From contig JAAOMT010000664.1 in the NCBI GenBank assembly GCA_016748015.1, positions 1,195,550-1,259,549 on the forward strand: 64,000 nt of DNA, read 5' to 3'. The translations under genes were made by a program, and so were the position numbers. The notes beneath the pieces were generated by a model that was given only the letters and a program-made list of their open reading frames with translations, was not told where the DNA came from and made no database searches. Within the stretch, counting starts at the first letter, position 1, and each line of letters opens with the position of its first letter. This document shows positions 34,239 through 45,799 of this stretch, piece after piece. This DNA comes from Geosiphon pyriformis. Taxonomy: Eukaryota; Glomeromycota; Glomeromycetes; Archaeosporales; Geosiphonaceae.

Positions 34239-35059
34239 TATTATCTTATTAAATTATTTAAATTACTAGTCAATTAATAACTTAATTTGTATAATATACA
34301 AAATATAATAATTAGATTACACAATATTTTAAATTATATAACATTTAAAAATTTGCCAAAATAATTAATTGCTTACTAAAATACTTAATAGTTTGTAAAA
34401 ATAAATTGTAATTTGCCTAAATATATCTTTAATTTGGCAAAATAATAACAAAAAAAAGTACAAGTTATATAAAAAAAGCTTTTTTCTTTAAAAATATATT
34501 TTAATTAGAATTATTTTTACTTAAAATATCTTTTTTAATATTTATACAAAGTATCTTAATAAAAAAAACTATATTAAAAAACAATAAAATTTATAATTAT
34601 TTTACTTAAAATTCTCTAAATTCCAATTAATATTTTAAAATTAATTAGTTACTAATTTTAGTAGTCTATTAGTAACTTCAAACTTAAACAAAAGATAATT
34701 TTTTTAAACAAAATTTTTTTTCTTTTACTTTTTTTTTATTTTTTAAATACATATTAGAGTAGTTTACAAATAAGATTCCTATAAAAAAGTTAATTTTTAT
34801 TGCAAAATAAATATACATTTTTAGTGAACTTTTAAATAAGCATTTTCTGAAAAAAAATTAATTTTTACTATAAAATAATTATATAAGTAATTAGTACAAA
34901 ATTGGTTATTTTATTCATAAATTTAGCAGTTTAAATTATAAAAAATAATTTAAAGATAAATTTAGTTATTAAAAGTTTAATAGTTTTCAATAATTAAGAA
35001 TTAACAAAAAAACAACAACAATAATATTCAAAAAAAAAGACCAAAAATTTTTAGTAACA
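34239..35059 (+). repeat. K: old family 1 LTR, remaining part
   Basis: Aligns through its whole length with the C LTR: CAATTAATAACTTAATTTGTA, AATAGTTTGTAAAAATAAATTG (20-bp array), TTATATAAAAAAAGC (TATA region), GATTCCTATAAAAAAG, and the end AAAGACCAAAAATTTTTAGTAACA. No internal element sequence remains, so it is a solo LTR. No CG dinucleotide is present in this part, unlike the LTRs of A-C. Confidence 0.75.
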
Positions 35060-35259
35060 GTAATTGTAAATATAAGCTATTTTTTTGAACTAGTTAAACA
35101 TAATTGCTAAAGTTTGATATTGTTTTTTTGTCTTTTTGATAAGCTAATAAGATAAAATTAATATTTAAATCTAAAAAAAATTTCTTTTTTTTTACCAAAC
35201 TATTATAAAGTTTATTTACAAACAGTTAATTTTTAATGTTGTTATTCTACCAAAAAAAT

Positions 35260-35292
<33 letters not shown>

Positions 35293-35871
35293 ATTAATGT
35301 TGTTAATTGTTTAATTAAGAGTAATTGGTTCAAATTATTAAGATTCCAAAGCTGTTTATGCTAATAGTATTTGGTCTAAAATGAAAATAAAAAACAATTA
35401 ATTTAATTTCAATAACACAAATTTTAAAATTATATACAAGTAAATTAAATAAAAATAAATTTTTTATTTTAATAATTAATACAAAAATATAAAAAAAATA
35501 AGATAAAAAGAGTTTATTAAGTTAAAAGTAAAATATTAAAAAAAAATTAATTATTGTTTTTTTTTTATCTGCTAAAAATTACTCATTTTTATATATATTT
35601 TTTAGTTTTACAAGATTGCTTTTGATTATTTATTATTATTAATTATTACTTATTATTTTTATTATTGCTTTGTTTTTTTATACTATAATTATTTATTTTA
35701 TGTTATAATTAATTAATCTGTATTATTTTATATTATTGTGTATTATCTTGTATTATCCTAAATTATTATATATTATTTTGTATTATTTGTGTTATTATGT
35801 TTTTTTTATGTTATTATGTATTAATCATGTTTTTTTCATAGTTTGGTATTGGTTTTTCTGTTCAAGTAACA
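35060..35871 (-). repeat. J LTR, proximal piece (TGTTAC end at 35871)
   Basis: Minus-strand start TGTTACTTGAACAGAAAAAC resembles the G1 LTR start at 63583. It includes 10-bp TATTATTTTG-type repeats (35700-35830) and an A/T simple repeat of AAAAATA (35262-35300). It matches 36470-37150 block by block. A 61-codon ORF at 35736-35921 is a low-complexity product. Confidence 0.6.
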
Positions 35872-37150
35872 TCAAATTACAGAAATATTGTAGAAATATG
35901 AGTTTAAAAGCAGCAAATTAGCTGGTTTTTTTGTAAAACTTTAATACTAAAAGTTAACTGTTTTTATTAAAAAAATATAATAGTTAAATATAATAGTAAA
36001 TTTTGGTAAATTTGTTTTTTAAGTCTTTTAGTATTAGCTATTCTGCTTAGATAATAATTAATTTTAATATATATATATAAAAATTGCTTTTGGCTGTAAA
36101 TATTTTTTTTGGAATTCTTAGATCTTTTTAAAAGTATTGATATAATGCTTTTTCAAAAATAAGTAATTTTTTTTAGCTATTTTAATAGTTGTTATTTTGT
36201 AAATTTTTTGAATGCTCTGTTTTTATAGATTTTATAATCTTACAAAAAATACCAAATTTTATAGATAAATTTGGTAGTATATAATTATAATATTTGGTAT
36301 TTATAATTAGATAATAGAGCTAATTGGATATAAATAAATTGATTTAGTTAGTTAATTTAATTATTAGTTTTTAAAAGTTTTCTGGTTTTAAAGTTTTATT
36401 TATTAAATTCTTTAATTATAAAGCATAAAATTGTCTTTTTTTCAAATATGTTGTTAATATTGTGTTTTTTTTGAGTTAATTAAGTACAGTTATTAAGATC
36501 TGGTGTTGTTTTTTTGTTTTTTTAATAAACTAACAAGATAAAATTAATATTCAAACTTAAGAAAAAAAATTTTATTTATTAAATTATTACAAAATTTATT
36601 TTTAGACAGTTAATTTCCAATGTTACCACTTTACAAAAAAAAAAGAGAAAAAAAAAATTAAAAAAAAATAAAAAATTAATATTTTGTTAATTGTTATAAT
36701 CAAAAATAATTAATTCAAATTGTTAAAATTCCAAAAATATTTATGCTAATTGCATTTGGTCTAAAACAAAAATAAACAAAAACATTTTAATTAAATTTTA
36801 ACAATTTTATGATTTCAATTATGAACTTATAAATTTAAACAATTAATATTTTTTTAAGTAAATTAAAAGTATAAATAATAAGAAAAAAAAAAGATTTTTA
36901 AGATCAAAAGTAAAATAAAAATATTATATTAATTTTTGTTTAGTCTGTTTTTTTTTATTTATTAAAATTACTTATTTTTATACATATTTTTTAGTTTTAT
37001 AAGATTGTTTTTAATTGTTTATTATTGCTAATTATTATTTGCTATTTTAACTATTATTATATTTTTTTTATATTATAACTAATTATTCTATATTATTATT
37101 AGTTATTCTGTATTATTTTGTATTATTGTGTATTATTTTGTATTAATTTG
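35872..37150 (-). repeat. Second copy of the J-type LTR
   Basis: A direct repeat of the preceding LTR pieces: 36046-36440 matches 16217-16640, and 36470-37150 matches 35090-35860. It carries no K insertion, so it shows the empty site. Its TGTTAC end is missing, cut where LINE3 abuts. No coding potential seen. Confidence 0.6.
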
Positions 37151-38202
37151 TATTTTTTTATTATTATATTTAATGAGTAAGGTCCAAATATTACCTAGTA
37201 TAATATATTATACAAATAATCTAAACTAGATGTAAATTATACACTTTCTACATATAATCAGCCACTTAGATCAACCAGAACAACACTAATCATCTATATG
37301 AACAGAAACCATATTATCTATACCTGAGAAAAACAAACAAGACTTACAAAAACCAAAACTAACACTAAAAGCTTTAGGTATACTTAATAATTTAACCACA
37401 CTAGCCAAAAGTGTTAAAGAAAGCCCAAAAACCAAAAGAAAAATAGATTTATTATGTAGAATCAGCCCATTTTTCTCCATAAAAGCTCTGTGTTTGGCAC
37501 AAACCAATCAAAATTAATCCTGGAAAGCCAGGCAGAACCCATGCATAAAATCAATAATATTCCAACTTGCTATCTTGGAATTTCTGAAAACAAAGGCAAA
37601 CTCATGATACCAGTTATTGAAAACAAAGCTCTTGCACAAAACCACATCAATTATAACTTCAGAAATACAGATATATAACAATTGTGAAACACAAGAAGCA
37701 GAGTGAAAAAAACCAGAAAGTGCTTCTCAAGCAGTTGTATAAACATCCAATAACTAAGTACAATTAGCAGCATTAAAAGCACAAGAAAAAACATGGTCTG
37801 AAATCTCTACCTTACTACAAAACAAACATATTATACTGGGATAGCACTTGTTATACAGCCACTTATGCAAAACAACAGGTAGCCAATAATGTAAAGCTTT
37901 CATAAAATATGTGCAAAATCTAGCTAAACATTTGCTGATAAAACCAGCAGCCATATGAAAGTTAGAATACCAAACCAGAGATGATCTGAACCAATTAATA
38001 TCTACATATAAACAATCCAATACAACTCGAAAACCAGAGCCAACCTCCCAATGTGCACAATAAACTGACCAAAAAACCCCATGCATGAAATGTCTAAAGT
38101 TGTCAGAAACAACATTACCACCAACCCTGATATAATGCTTACTAACTAAGTATAAAAGACACCAACTAAAAAAAGCAGCAGTCTCAGCAAACATATCAGC
38201 AT
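37150..38202 (-). mobile_element. LINE3: 3' fragment of a non-LTR retrotransposon
   Basis: The C-terminal end of ORF2 is readable on the minus strand. The A/T-rich 3' end (ACTCATTAAATATAATAATA) resembles LINE1 and LINE2. The fragment stops at 38202, where the LTR of E starts, so the 5' part should lie beyond E outside the window. Confidence 0.8.
37286..38202 (-). pseudogene. LINE3 ORF2 C-terminal region
   Basis: Two open pieces. The part of 37754-38263 within LINE3 has an RNase H-to-zinc linker and YPSIICLFCSKVEISDHVFSC, the CCHC-type zinc motif. The piece 37286-37507 gives the protein terminus (FGFCKSCLFFSGIDNMVSV). About 240 bp between them contain stops. This is the best preserved C-terminus of the three LINEs and the strongest pointer to the fungal group. 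Confidence 0.8.
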
Positions 38203-38839
38203 TGTTATTCATAGAATATAAAAAGTATATTAGCATATATATTAGCCAATTAGAAGTAGCCATAGTAAATGTGAAATTCCAAGATTCTTCTCAAAAGAAT
38301 TGCAGAATTCCAGAAATTTCAGAATTCTCATACAAGGAATTGCAGAATTTCAGAATTCCAGAATTTCTCTCAAAAAAATTGCAGGATTCTAGAAATCTCA
38401 GGATTCTTGGTGTGAAGAATTAAGGAATTGAGAAATCTCAATTATGTATATATATTGGTAGCATTAAAAATAGAAAAAACAGACCTCCCAGTTTAGATTT
38501 GATCTAAGTGATCTTCCATATTACAAATATCAATAAATAATTATTTTACCATTTTAATTCACTTTCCACTATCAACACTTTATGTTGATAGTTGTTAATA
38601 CTTAACCATACTAGAACAATAGCTCTTGATCACAGCTATTGACAGGATACTAACATACAAATTGTCTTGACTTATTTCTTTTATTTCTTTTATTTTCTTT
38701 GTTATTTCTTTGGTTTTACTAATTTGATTAAAAAAATTTATGCACAGAAGTACTGACGTCAGAATATAGTACTGGTAAAAGACCCAGGAATAAGGGTAGA
38801 CATTTGGAATTGAAAATATCTTACCAGAAGATTTACTGG
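38203..38839 (+). repeat. 5' LTR of element E, first part
   Basis: Begins TGTTATTCAT, matching TGTTACTCAT of F (reverse strand from 51514). Downstream matches include ATGTATATATA-TGGTAG, CTTGATCACAGCTATTGACAG and TAAAAGACCCAGGAATAAGG. From about 38275 to 38430 it has AT-rich repeats of an AGAATTCCAG type, not the ACATTGCTGAGCAATGT array of F. Confidence 0.82.
38836..38839. repeat. Target duplication CTGG, left of element B
   Basis: CTGG precedes the LTR at 38840 and recurs at 48742-48745. Rejoining recreates the E LTR, which aligns with the uninterrupted LTR of F. Confidence 0.85.
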
Positions 38840-39825
38840 TGTTACTGGAGGTTTTTGGTCTCTTTTCTTGAATATTGTTGATGTTGATTTGCTGTGAATT
38901 CACGTTTCCAGGAAGTAGTTGAACCTCCAGTAACTGAATTTATCTTCAAAATATTTCCTATAATTTGAACTGCTGGGCTTATAAGTGGAATGGCCAATTC
39001 CATGCCAGTTGCTTTGTGTAGTTACATTGTAGTAAACATCAACTCTTTTCCAGGAATTGCTCATCTGGAAGCTCACTAAAAATATGTAGTTACTTTGCTG
39101 TGAAAGTTAACTCTTCTACAGGAATCTTGTTTGTAGGCTACCCTAATAATTATAATAATAAAAATTAAAAGAAAGAAAAATAAAAGAAATGTAAAAAAAA
39201 TAGAATTCTGTCAAGAGAAACGTTTTCTATCCAGGCCTGGAATCACTAACAGTTTATTAAAATTGGTAGCTAATCAATTTCAAAACTGTTTAGTAAGAAT
39301 TGGTTAATTTCAAAAGGGAAATAATTAAGGATTTGATTTTTCAAATTATTTGATATTTATTTTGTTTTTGTGTGTAAAGGATGATTCTAATTGTTAAATC
39401 TCAAGTAAGATACATTTTCTCAAAGAGAGAAGCTCTTCTTTTATACAACTTGTCATAACACTATTCTATGAACTTGAACTTTGCTCTTTTCTACAATTTT
39501 GCTGAACTAAAGATACATTTTGGTGAACTACAAGTTATTTTTGCGAACTATTAGATATTTCGGTGAACTATCAATTATTTTGGCAAATTTCTACAAATTT
39601 TGGCAAACTTTTGAATGTTACATATTTCGGGATATTGCATGATTGATCATCACACTTAGGTTACATTTGTGTTATGTACAAATTGGGTTATTAATTAAAT
39701 GATAATTTCAGACATTTTGCTAATGTAATAAGTGATAATTTGAAACGATAATATATGTTAATTAATGATAAGATTTATAAGGGTAATTTCATGCTAAACA
39801 ATATCTCTAATTTCATCTGGTAACA
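38840..39825 (-). repeat. 3' LTR of element B
   Basis: TGTTACTGGAGG to TCTGGTAACA, 986 bp. The 20-bp array is at about 39495-39615. The third ORF stop lies inside at 39794-39796. Confidence 0.93.
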
Positions 39826-40512
39826 TAACCTCCTCCTCAAAACTGAGCTCCATTAAAGTCCAAGTACTGTCTGTAATTTCCAGATAATAATCCAAAATTA
39901 TTAAAGAAATTTGGTCTGAAAATTGTTAAAATTTCAGTTCTGTAAGCTTTCCAATATATTGAATCTTCAAAGGCTGTAAAATTGGGTTTTGTAGGACGTT
40001 TTCACAGGTGTGAAATAGATTATAAAGTCTAAGAGCAGCTCTTAGTTTATAATGACTGTTTGTAGGTCCAGCTGTTGTTTTGAATTCATTGTAGAGTTGT
40101 TTCCGAATAGCTTCTTTTGTGAGGTTTGCTGCTGTAAGCTCCCATTTTTGTTTGTGAAGTGTTTTTCCAATGTAGAAATATCTATATATTGGAGTATAGT
40201 CATAGTTTTTTTTATTAAGACATAGTTGAAGTTTTTGTTGAATAGTAGTATTTGGTGGAATACTAATAGGAGTGAGCATTAAGTTTTCTCTTAAAGCAAG
40301 CTTTAAAAGTTCTGGCAAGTGAATTCCAGAATAACTTCTTGTGTTTTTCTTATATGGGTGATATTTTTGTACATTTGGGGCTAAATTTGTAACTACTTCT
40401 GTTTAGGTATAATTAATGTGATTTCCAGTAACAGTATAGATAATTTGGGTATTGTTTTTAAAGCTAACATTAGTTTTTGGGATAATTGTTGAATGTTTTG
40501 AGAAATAGTCAT
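39794..40512 (-). pseudogene. Element B third ORF (unknown)
   Basis: ATG at 40512 to TAG at 39794, 719 nt, one base shorter than in A and C because of a deletion near 40430. The open part 39926-40318 (130 codons) begins MPELLKLALRENLMLTPISI and is the clearest view of this protein: mostly helical-looking, Leu/Lys/Gln-rich, with a central YRYFYIGKTLHKQKW. No domain recognised; not envelope-like. Confidence 0.65.
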
Positions 40513-40599
40513 TATAAGAGATTTGAAAATAAAAGAAAATTATTTTTGGTGTATGGGTTTTTATGTTATTTTGTTTTGTTTTTGTGAGATTGTTTCTAA

Positions 40600-42010
40600 A
40601 TTACAAGAAGATAACTATAATAATAAATTTAAATTAAGTGTTCAAGTTGGGAGGTTGTTCAATAACAACTATTGGTTCTAAATTTTGGGGAATATCTTTG
40701 GGATTGATTAAAGGGGAATGTGTACCAATTTGTGGAATTAATGGTTCAGGATTGTTTCTGGAATTATAGTGTTTTAAACGATTTCTATGTGCAACTTTTG
40801 CTAGAATTTTGTCATCAAGTCTTAGCTTGTATGATCCATTGTCTAAAACTTCATGGATAAAAAATGGTCCATTCTATTTATTTTAAAATTTTCTATTCCA
40901 TTGTTTTTTAGCTTTAGTTTTGTGTAAGAAAACTTTGTTTCCGATTTTAAATCCATTGGTAACTGGAGGCAATTTGCCATTCTTTTTGTTGAGCTTGAGA
41001 GTGTTTAATATAAGTGGCTGCTATTTGTCGTTTTCCTTCCAATGTGTTAAGCAAAGTGTAGGCTCTTCATTGTAGTGTTTCCTGGAAATTGTTTTTATCA
41101 ATTGATTGTGCTGGGTATGTTTCCACTGTGAAACTAATTGGTAATGTTGCTGTCCTTCCATAAGTTAAATCAAATGGTATGTGTTTTGTGGTATCTTGTT
41201 TTAGTGTTCTATATGCTAGTAACACTGATGGAATAAAGAGATCTCATTCTTGCTCAAAATTGGTTGAGACTTTGGCTAATGATTCACACAATGTTCTGTT
41301 AAAATGTTCTACAAGTCCATTTGTTTGTGGATAGTAGGGCAAAGATAATGGTCTCTTGACATTAAATCGTCCACAAATTTCCTGGATTATATTGTTCATG
41401 AAATGTGTTCTTTGATCAGATAAAAGTTCTATTGGGCATCTATGTCTACAAATGATGTCTTCATAGATGAAGTTTGCTACTGATTTCACATCTGCTTGTT
41501 GAATTGCTCTGGCATCAGGCCATTTAGTGAGATAGTCTACAGCTACTGCAATATAACGGTTTCTTTGGTTTGTGATAGGGAGTTGTCCGACTAATCAATA
41601 CCAACTTGGTCAAAAGGCTGTCCAACTTTGATTGGATTTAAAGGTTCTGTAGGGTGAGTTCCTTTTCTTTTTTGACAACTATTACAAGACTTAACATATT
41701 CATAAATGTCTTTTCTCATTTGAGACCAAAAATAATATTCTAGTGTTTTCTGGGTGGTGCTGTTTTTTCCTAGATGTGCTGATGAAGGGTCTGAGTGCAT
41801 GTTATATAAAATGGTTTCTTTTTCATGTTCTTGTATTAATCTGAATGGACTGTCTGAGTTTCTGAAGTTTTGATAATAAATAATGTTGTTGTGTAAGAAG
41901 TATTGTTTGGTTTGTTGTTGTAACTGATGTTTTTCATCTGGGGACCAATCTGTTGGGATTGTTAATGTCTCCAGATATTGTTTAAGATTGTTGTAGTTTT
42001 TGGAGTTCAT
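40600..42010 (-). pseudogene. Element B integrase
   Basis: The piece 41591-42010 has the H2C2 zinc motif (MHSDPSSAHLG, SCNSCQKRKG) and reaches VGID, the first catalytic Asp. A one-base deletion near 41596 then shifts the frame. The piece 41244-41489 keeps LLSDQRTHF (second Asp) and the Glu in NGLVEHFNRTLC. Thus all three catalytic residues exist but in two frames. The C-terminal Trp is TAG (40874-40876). Confidence 0.88.
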
Positions 42011-42190
42011 TGTTTGTTGTTTTGTTGTTAATTTAATGGGTGTTGTTTTTATGTTCTAATCTTGTCTTATTCTTAAGAGACAATCAACATTGGTGTGGAG
42101 TTTTTCTGGTTTGTGATATACAATGTATCGGTAGTTGGCTAAAAATCCTGTCCATTGGATTTGTTTGACATTCAGCTGAGTATTTTTGTT

Positions 42191-43201
42191 TTAAAGCCAT
42201 TTGAGTCCAATATTATCAGTGATAATATCGAATTCTTTGGGTCTGAGGTAAAGGTTGAAGTGATGTAGGGCCCAGATTACTGTTGCAGTTTCTAATTCTG
42301 TTGCAGGGTAGTTCTTTTTAGCTGGTTTCAATGTTCTGCTAGCATAAGCAATTATTCGTTCATTTCTATTGTCATCTAACTGTGATAGGATGGCACCAAA
42401 GGCAGTATAAAAGGCATCTGTTGCTAACCAGAATTGGTTGCTGAAATCTGGATAGGCAAGAATTGGAGCTGTGGTTAGTTTTTCTTTGAAGATTTTAAAT
42501 GCATTTTGGTGTTCAGCAGTCCATTTGTATTTGACGTTTTTGGTGGTAAGCTGGTTGAGAGGTTTTGCAATTTCTAAGAATCTTTTGATAAACTTCCAAT
42601 AGTAGGAGGCTAACCCTATGAATTCTCTTAGTTCTGTAGTGTTTTGAGGGGTTTTGAAGTTTTTGACAGTGCTGATTTTTCCAGGGTCTGGTTTGATTCC
42701 ATCTTTACTAATGATGTGACCAAGAAAGGCCAAGTTTGTTTTTCCAAAGTAGCATTTTTTGATGTTGAGTTTCAGTCTTGTTTTTTGTAATCGTTGAAAA
42801 ACTTCTCGTAGGTGTTTTAAGTGTAATTTGAACAATAGAGAATAAACATCAGTATTGTCAAGATAAACGACTACTGACTTCCAAAGGAGTCCTTTGTACA
42901 CAATATCTATTAATCTCTGAAATGTTGCTGGTGTATTGCATAATCCAAAAGACATTACATTGAATTTGTAGTTTCCTCCTTGGGTTGTGAAGGCTGTTTT
43001 GGGGCAATCTTTGGGATTCATAGCAACTTGCCAGTATCCGCTCTTTAAATCTAATGTTGAAAAGTATTTAGACTTTCCAAGAGCATCCAACATGTCATCA
43101 ATTTGGGAAAGAGGGTATGCATCTCCAATACTGATGCTGTTGAGCTGTTGATAATCAACACAAAATTGTATCTTTCTATTTTTTTTTTTAACTAGGACCA
43201 C
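42191..43201 (-). pseudogene. Element B reverse transcriptase and RNase H (336-codon open frame)
   Basis: An uninterrupted frame covers RT from VKKKNRKIQFCVDY through STLDLKSGYWQVAM (first palm Asp intact) to YLDNTD (second loop Asp is Asn) and FLGHIISKDGIKPD, then RNase H with ATDAFYTAFGAILSQ, TELETATVIWALHHFNLYL and IITDNIG. It ends at a TAA just after KWL where A and C have Gln. Because YLDD is YLDN, polymerase activity is unlikely. Confidence 0.9.
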
Positions 43202-43209
43202 AAGTAAGG

Positions 43210-43890
43210 CCTATAGACTCATTGATGGTTGAATAAGCCCATTGTTAAGCATCCATTGTACTTTTTTTCGGATAAATTGGTGACTTTCTGGAGTAATTCA
43301 GTAGGCTTGTTGTTGCCTTGATTTGGCATCTCCTGTATAGATTTGGTGTTGAACCAAATTGGTTCTTTCTAAGTCATTGTTGTTTTCAGTAAAGATATTG
43401 GCAAATTCTGCAATTAGCTCTTTATGCTGGTTCTGTTGTTGTGGTTCAAGTTGTCTCATGTTGATTTGAGATAGTTTTTCTATAACAACATGGTAGTTTT
43501 TAGAGCTGGGATTTGGGTTGATTTTTGGTAGTAAATGTCCAATAATTTCAGAAAAATCGGGGACTGTTTGGGGTAATTCTTGTTGAAAAATATTACTGTG
43601 AATAACTCCAATTTCTAAGTTATTTAATAAAACTATGAGGAAATTGTTGGAATTGTAAAAAGTAACTCAGATTTTCTTTGTTCCTTCTGGAATATAAATG
43701 TTTGGGATTGAGATATTATATTCCAAGCAGATTTGTTCATTGGACTCAAAAATTTGTTGTGTGGTTGTTGGCTTTTTACAAGTGTAAATTTCAGGGTGTT
43801 CTCCAAAGAGTGAAATGATAATTGGTTGTGAAAGTCGTAAAATCTGGTGAGATTCTTTCTGTTTATTGAGAGCTATGTTTACTAGAACTG
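43210..43890 (-). pseudogene. Element B dUTPase-RT linker region
   Basis: Same linker as in A (23000-23690), in the polyprotein frame but with several stops, including one in the pre-RT segment where C reads QQQAYQVAPESHQF. No additional domain recognised. Confidence 0.6.
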
Positions 43891-43894
43891 TAAA

Positions 43895-44330
43895 TCATCC
43901 AGTTGAACCAAAACCTTGAGTTCCTCTTTTACTTTTTCCCAATAGTTCTCTTTGATTGACTAATTGTAAACCCAAAATGTTGATTAAGAGTAAATAAATG
44001 GCTTGGGCAATTTTTTCGGCATGTTCAATCTTAAATGGCTTGTCAGTTTTGTTTTGGAGTATTACTGTTATGTCACCAATATATCTAGCATTGATTATTC
44101 CTCCTCTGACATTGATTTCTTTGCTTGCCAAAGAAGACCAAAAGGCGATTTGAACTATTGCTTCTGGCAAGATTTCGAGAGCAATTTTGAGGTTGATTTT
44201 TGTGAGAGATTTGGGTTTGAGAATGAGAGTATCCTTGTTTGAATATCTTAAGTCATATCCAGCATCAATTTCATGTGCTTTTTCAGGTTTTATTCCTTGT
44301 CCATTGTTGTTGAAGTATTTAAATTATAAG
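43895..44330 (-). pseudogene. Element B dUTPase domain
   Basis: Motif 2 SSLASKEINV, motif 3 GGIINARYIGDI (catalytic Asp is Asn), motif 4 EHAEKIAQAIYL and motif 5 GFGSTG are all in the open piece 43895-44170. Motif 1 lies upstream near 44240-44265. The Asp loss should inactivate it. Confidence 0.85.
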
Positions 44331-44449
44331 GCAGACTGGTTTTTGATGAGATAAATGGGTGTTGCTTCAATTTCTTCTGCTGCTTCAGGTTTTCCAAATT
44401 CAATTTCGTTCTCATTGTTTTTACTGGGCAGAGGAATGCTAAGAGCATA

Positions 44450-45110
44450 GCATTCAAGACACCACTGTTCATCACAAGACATAATGTATTTTTCACATAG
44501 CCTAATGTTCATTTGCTCTAATTGTTGAATTTGAGCTTCTTGGATTGGGTAAGTGTAACTTGCAATTTGGTGATAGACTTCTACTTCATCTTCATAATCA
44601 AATCCAGCTAATTCTATAATGTATTTAATGTATTCTGCTTTCTTTATTTAACAGACATCTTCTTTGGTAGCTTTATTAATTAATGCCATTGCTAGGTCGA
44701 AAATCATTTCAGCATCATGGGGGTAGTAATAAAGTTTGTTAAAAGCACTGTTGTATGCCACATTAAAGGGTGTTCCTCTTTTTACTTTTTCTGAAATTGA
44801 TAAAACATATTGGCAGATCTGATCACAGACTCTTCCTCTCATTGCTACATCAATCCAATTGCATTTTTCTGGTAGCATATTTTCACAAGTCAAACAAGGA
44901 GTGTTGTCTTATTTTCTGCTTTTTTTTATTAGATGGCTCTATCGTTCTCTGTGGCAAGCCTTGCAGTAATAACAAGTATGATTTTCATATTCTTTTTCAG
45001 GTAAAATGCAGACTCTCATTGAGGAGAGTTTCTTGTGGCAGTCCTTGCATTTAAGTGGAATGTAGGGGTGTTGTTTTCGTGGTTTTAGTTTTGAATAGGG
45101 GACATTCCAT
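44450..45110 (-). pseudogene. Element B Cys-rich segment
   Basis: The best preserved copy of this region. CKDCHKKLSSMRVCI and CYYCKACHRER are in 44939-45652. CENMLPEKCNWIDVAMRG and VCDQICQ are in 44648-44893, followed by helical sequence. SCDEQWCLECYALSIPLP is in 44324-44512. In all there are at least ten Cys, mostly in CxxC or CxxxC pairs. Suggestive of a zinc-binding module; function unknown. Confidence 0.62.
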
Positions 45111-45299
45111 CTGGTTGTTATTGGTTCTTTTGTTTTAAAAGAATTATTTGTTAAAAAGTACTGTTGTTCAGTTTCATTGGCCCAATTGGAGGTTGATCCA
45201 AGTGTCATAAATGTTTCAATAATGGGCTTTTCTTCTTCTGGTTTGAATTCAAAAGCCGGGGCTTTTTCAGAGCATTTGTTGAATGTACCACAAGTGACA

Positions 45300-45652
45300 G
45301 GTACCCAGGCGCGTTGTCCTTGGTAGGAGATTGTTAACTCTTGTGTCTCCCAATTCAGATTAGCATTGGCTTTTTGAAGCCAATCATTTCCAACAAGAGC
45401 TTGGTACTGAGGTGTGTCCATTACAAGAACTTTGACTGGAATGGTGATTCCATCAAAAATGAATGGAAAATTGTCAATTTTTCCTACTGGAGTCTTTTTC
45501 ATGCCATTGGCAGTAATGATTACTGTTTGAGCTGGTCGGTCGACATTTCTCTTTAACTGTTGCATTAACTGGTAGGTGATGATACTTCCCATGGATCTAC
45601 TGTTTAGGATCAAGCAAATTGCCTTTCCTTTGACTTTTGCTTCAGTGTACAT
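45300..45652 (-). pseudogene. Element B aspartic protease
   Basis: LILNSRSMGSIITYQLMQQL replaces LILDSGS of C, so the catalytic Asp and Gly are lost. VLVMDTPQYQALVGNDWLQ marks the C-terminal end. The frame (44939-45652) continues without a break into the Cys-rich segment, confirming that they belong to one polyprotein. Confidence 0.85.
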
Positions 45653-45799
45653 AGCAGTGATTGCTTTTTGTTCATTGGTGGCTGCATTGCTAAGCAGGAA
45701 TGATAACTCATTTGCTTCAAACTCAAAAAGAAATATGTCTGAAAGGTTGGCATTTTCAGCAATTCTGGCTGGTGGGATTGTGATAAGAATATAGGAAAA

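Noticed and set aside
34480-35700. Replication origin or centromere-like AT-rich block
   Set aside because: The AT-richness is accounted for by an old family 1 LTR and J-type LTR sequence; no further structure supports an origin.
38595-38903. 102-codon minus ORF spanning the E LTR and B LTR
   Set aside because: It crosses the junction of two independent insertions, so it is fortuitous.
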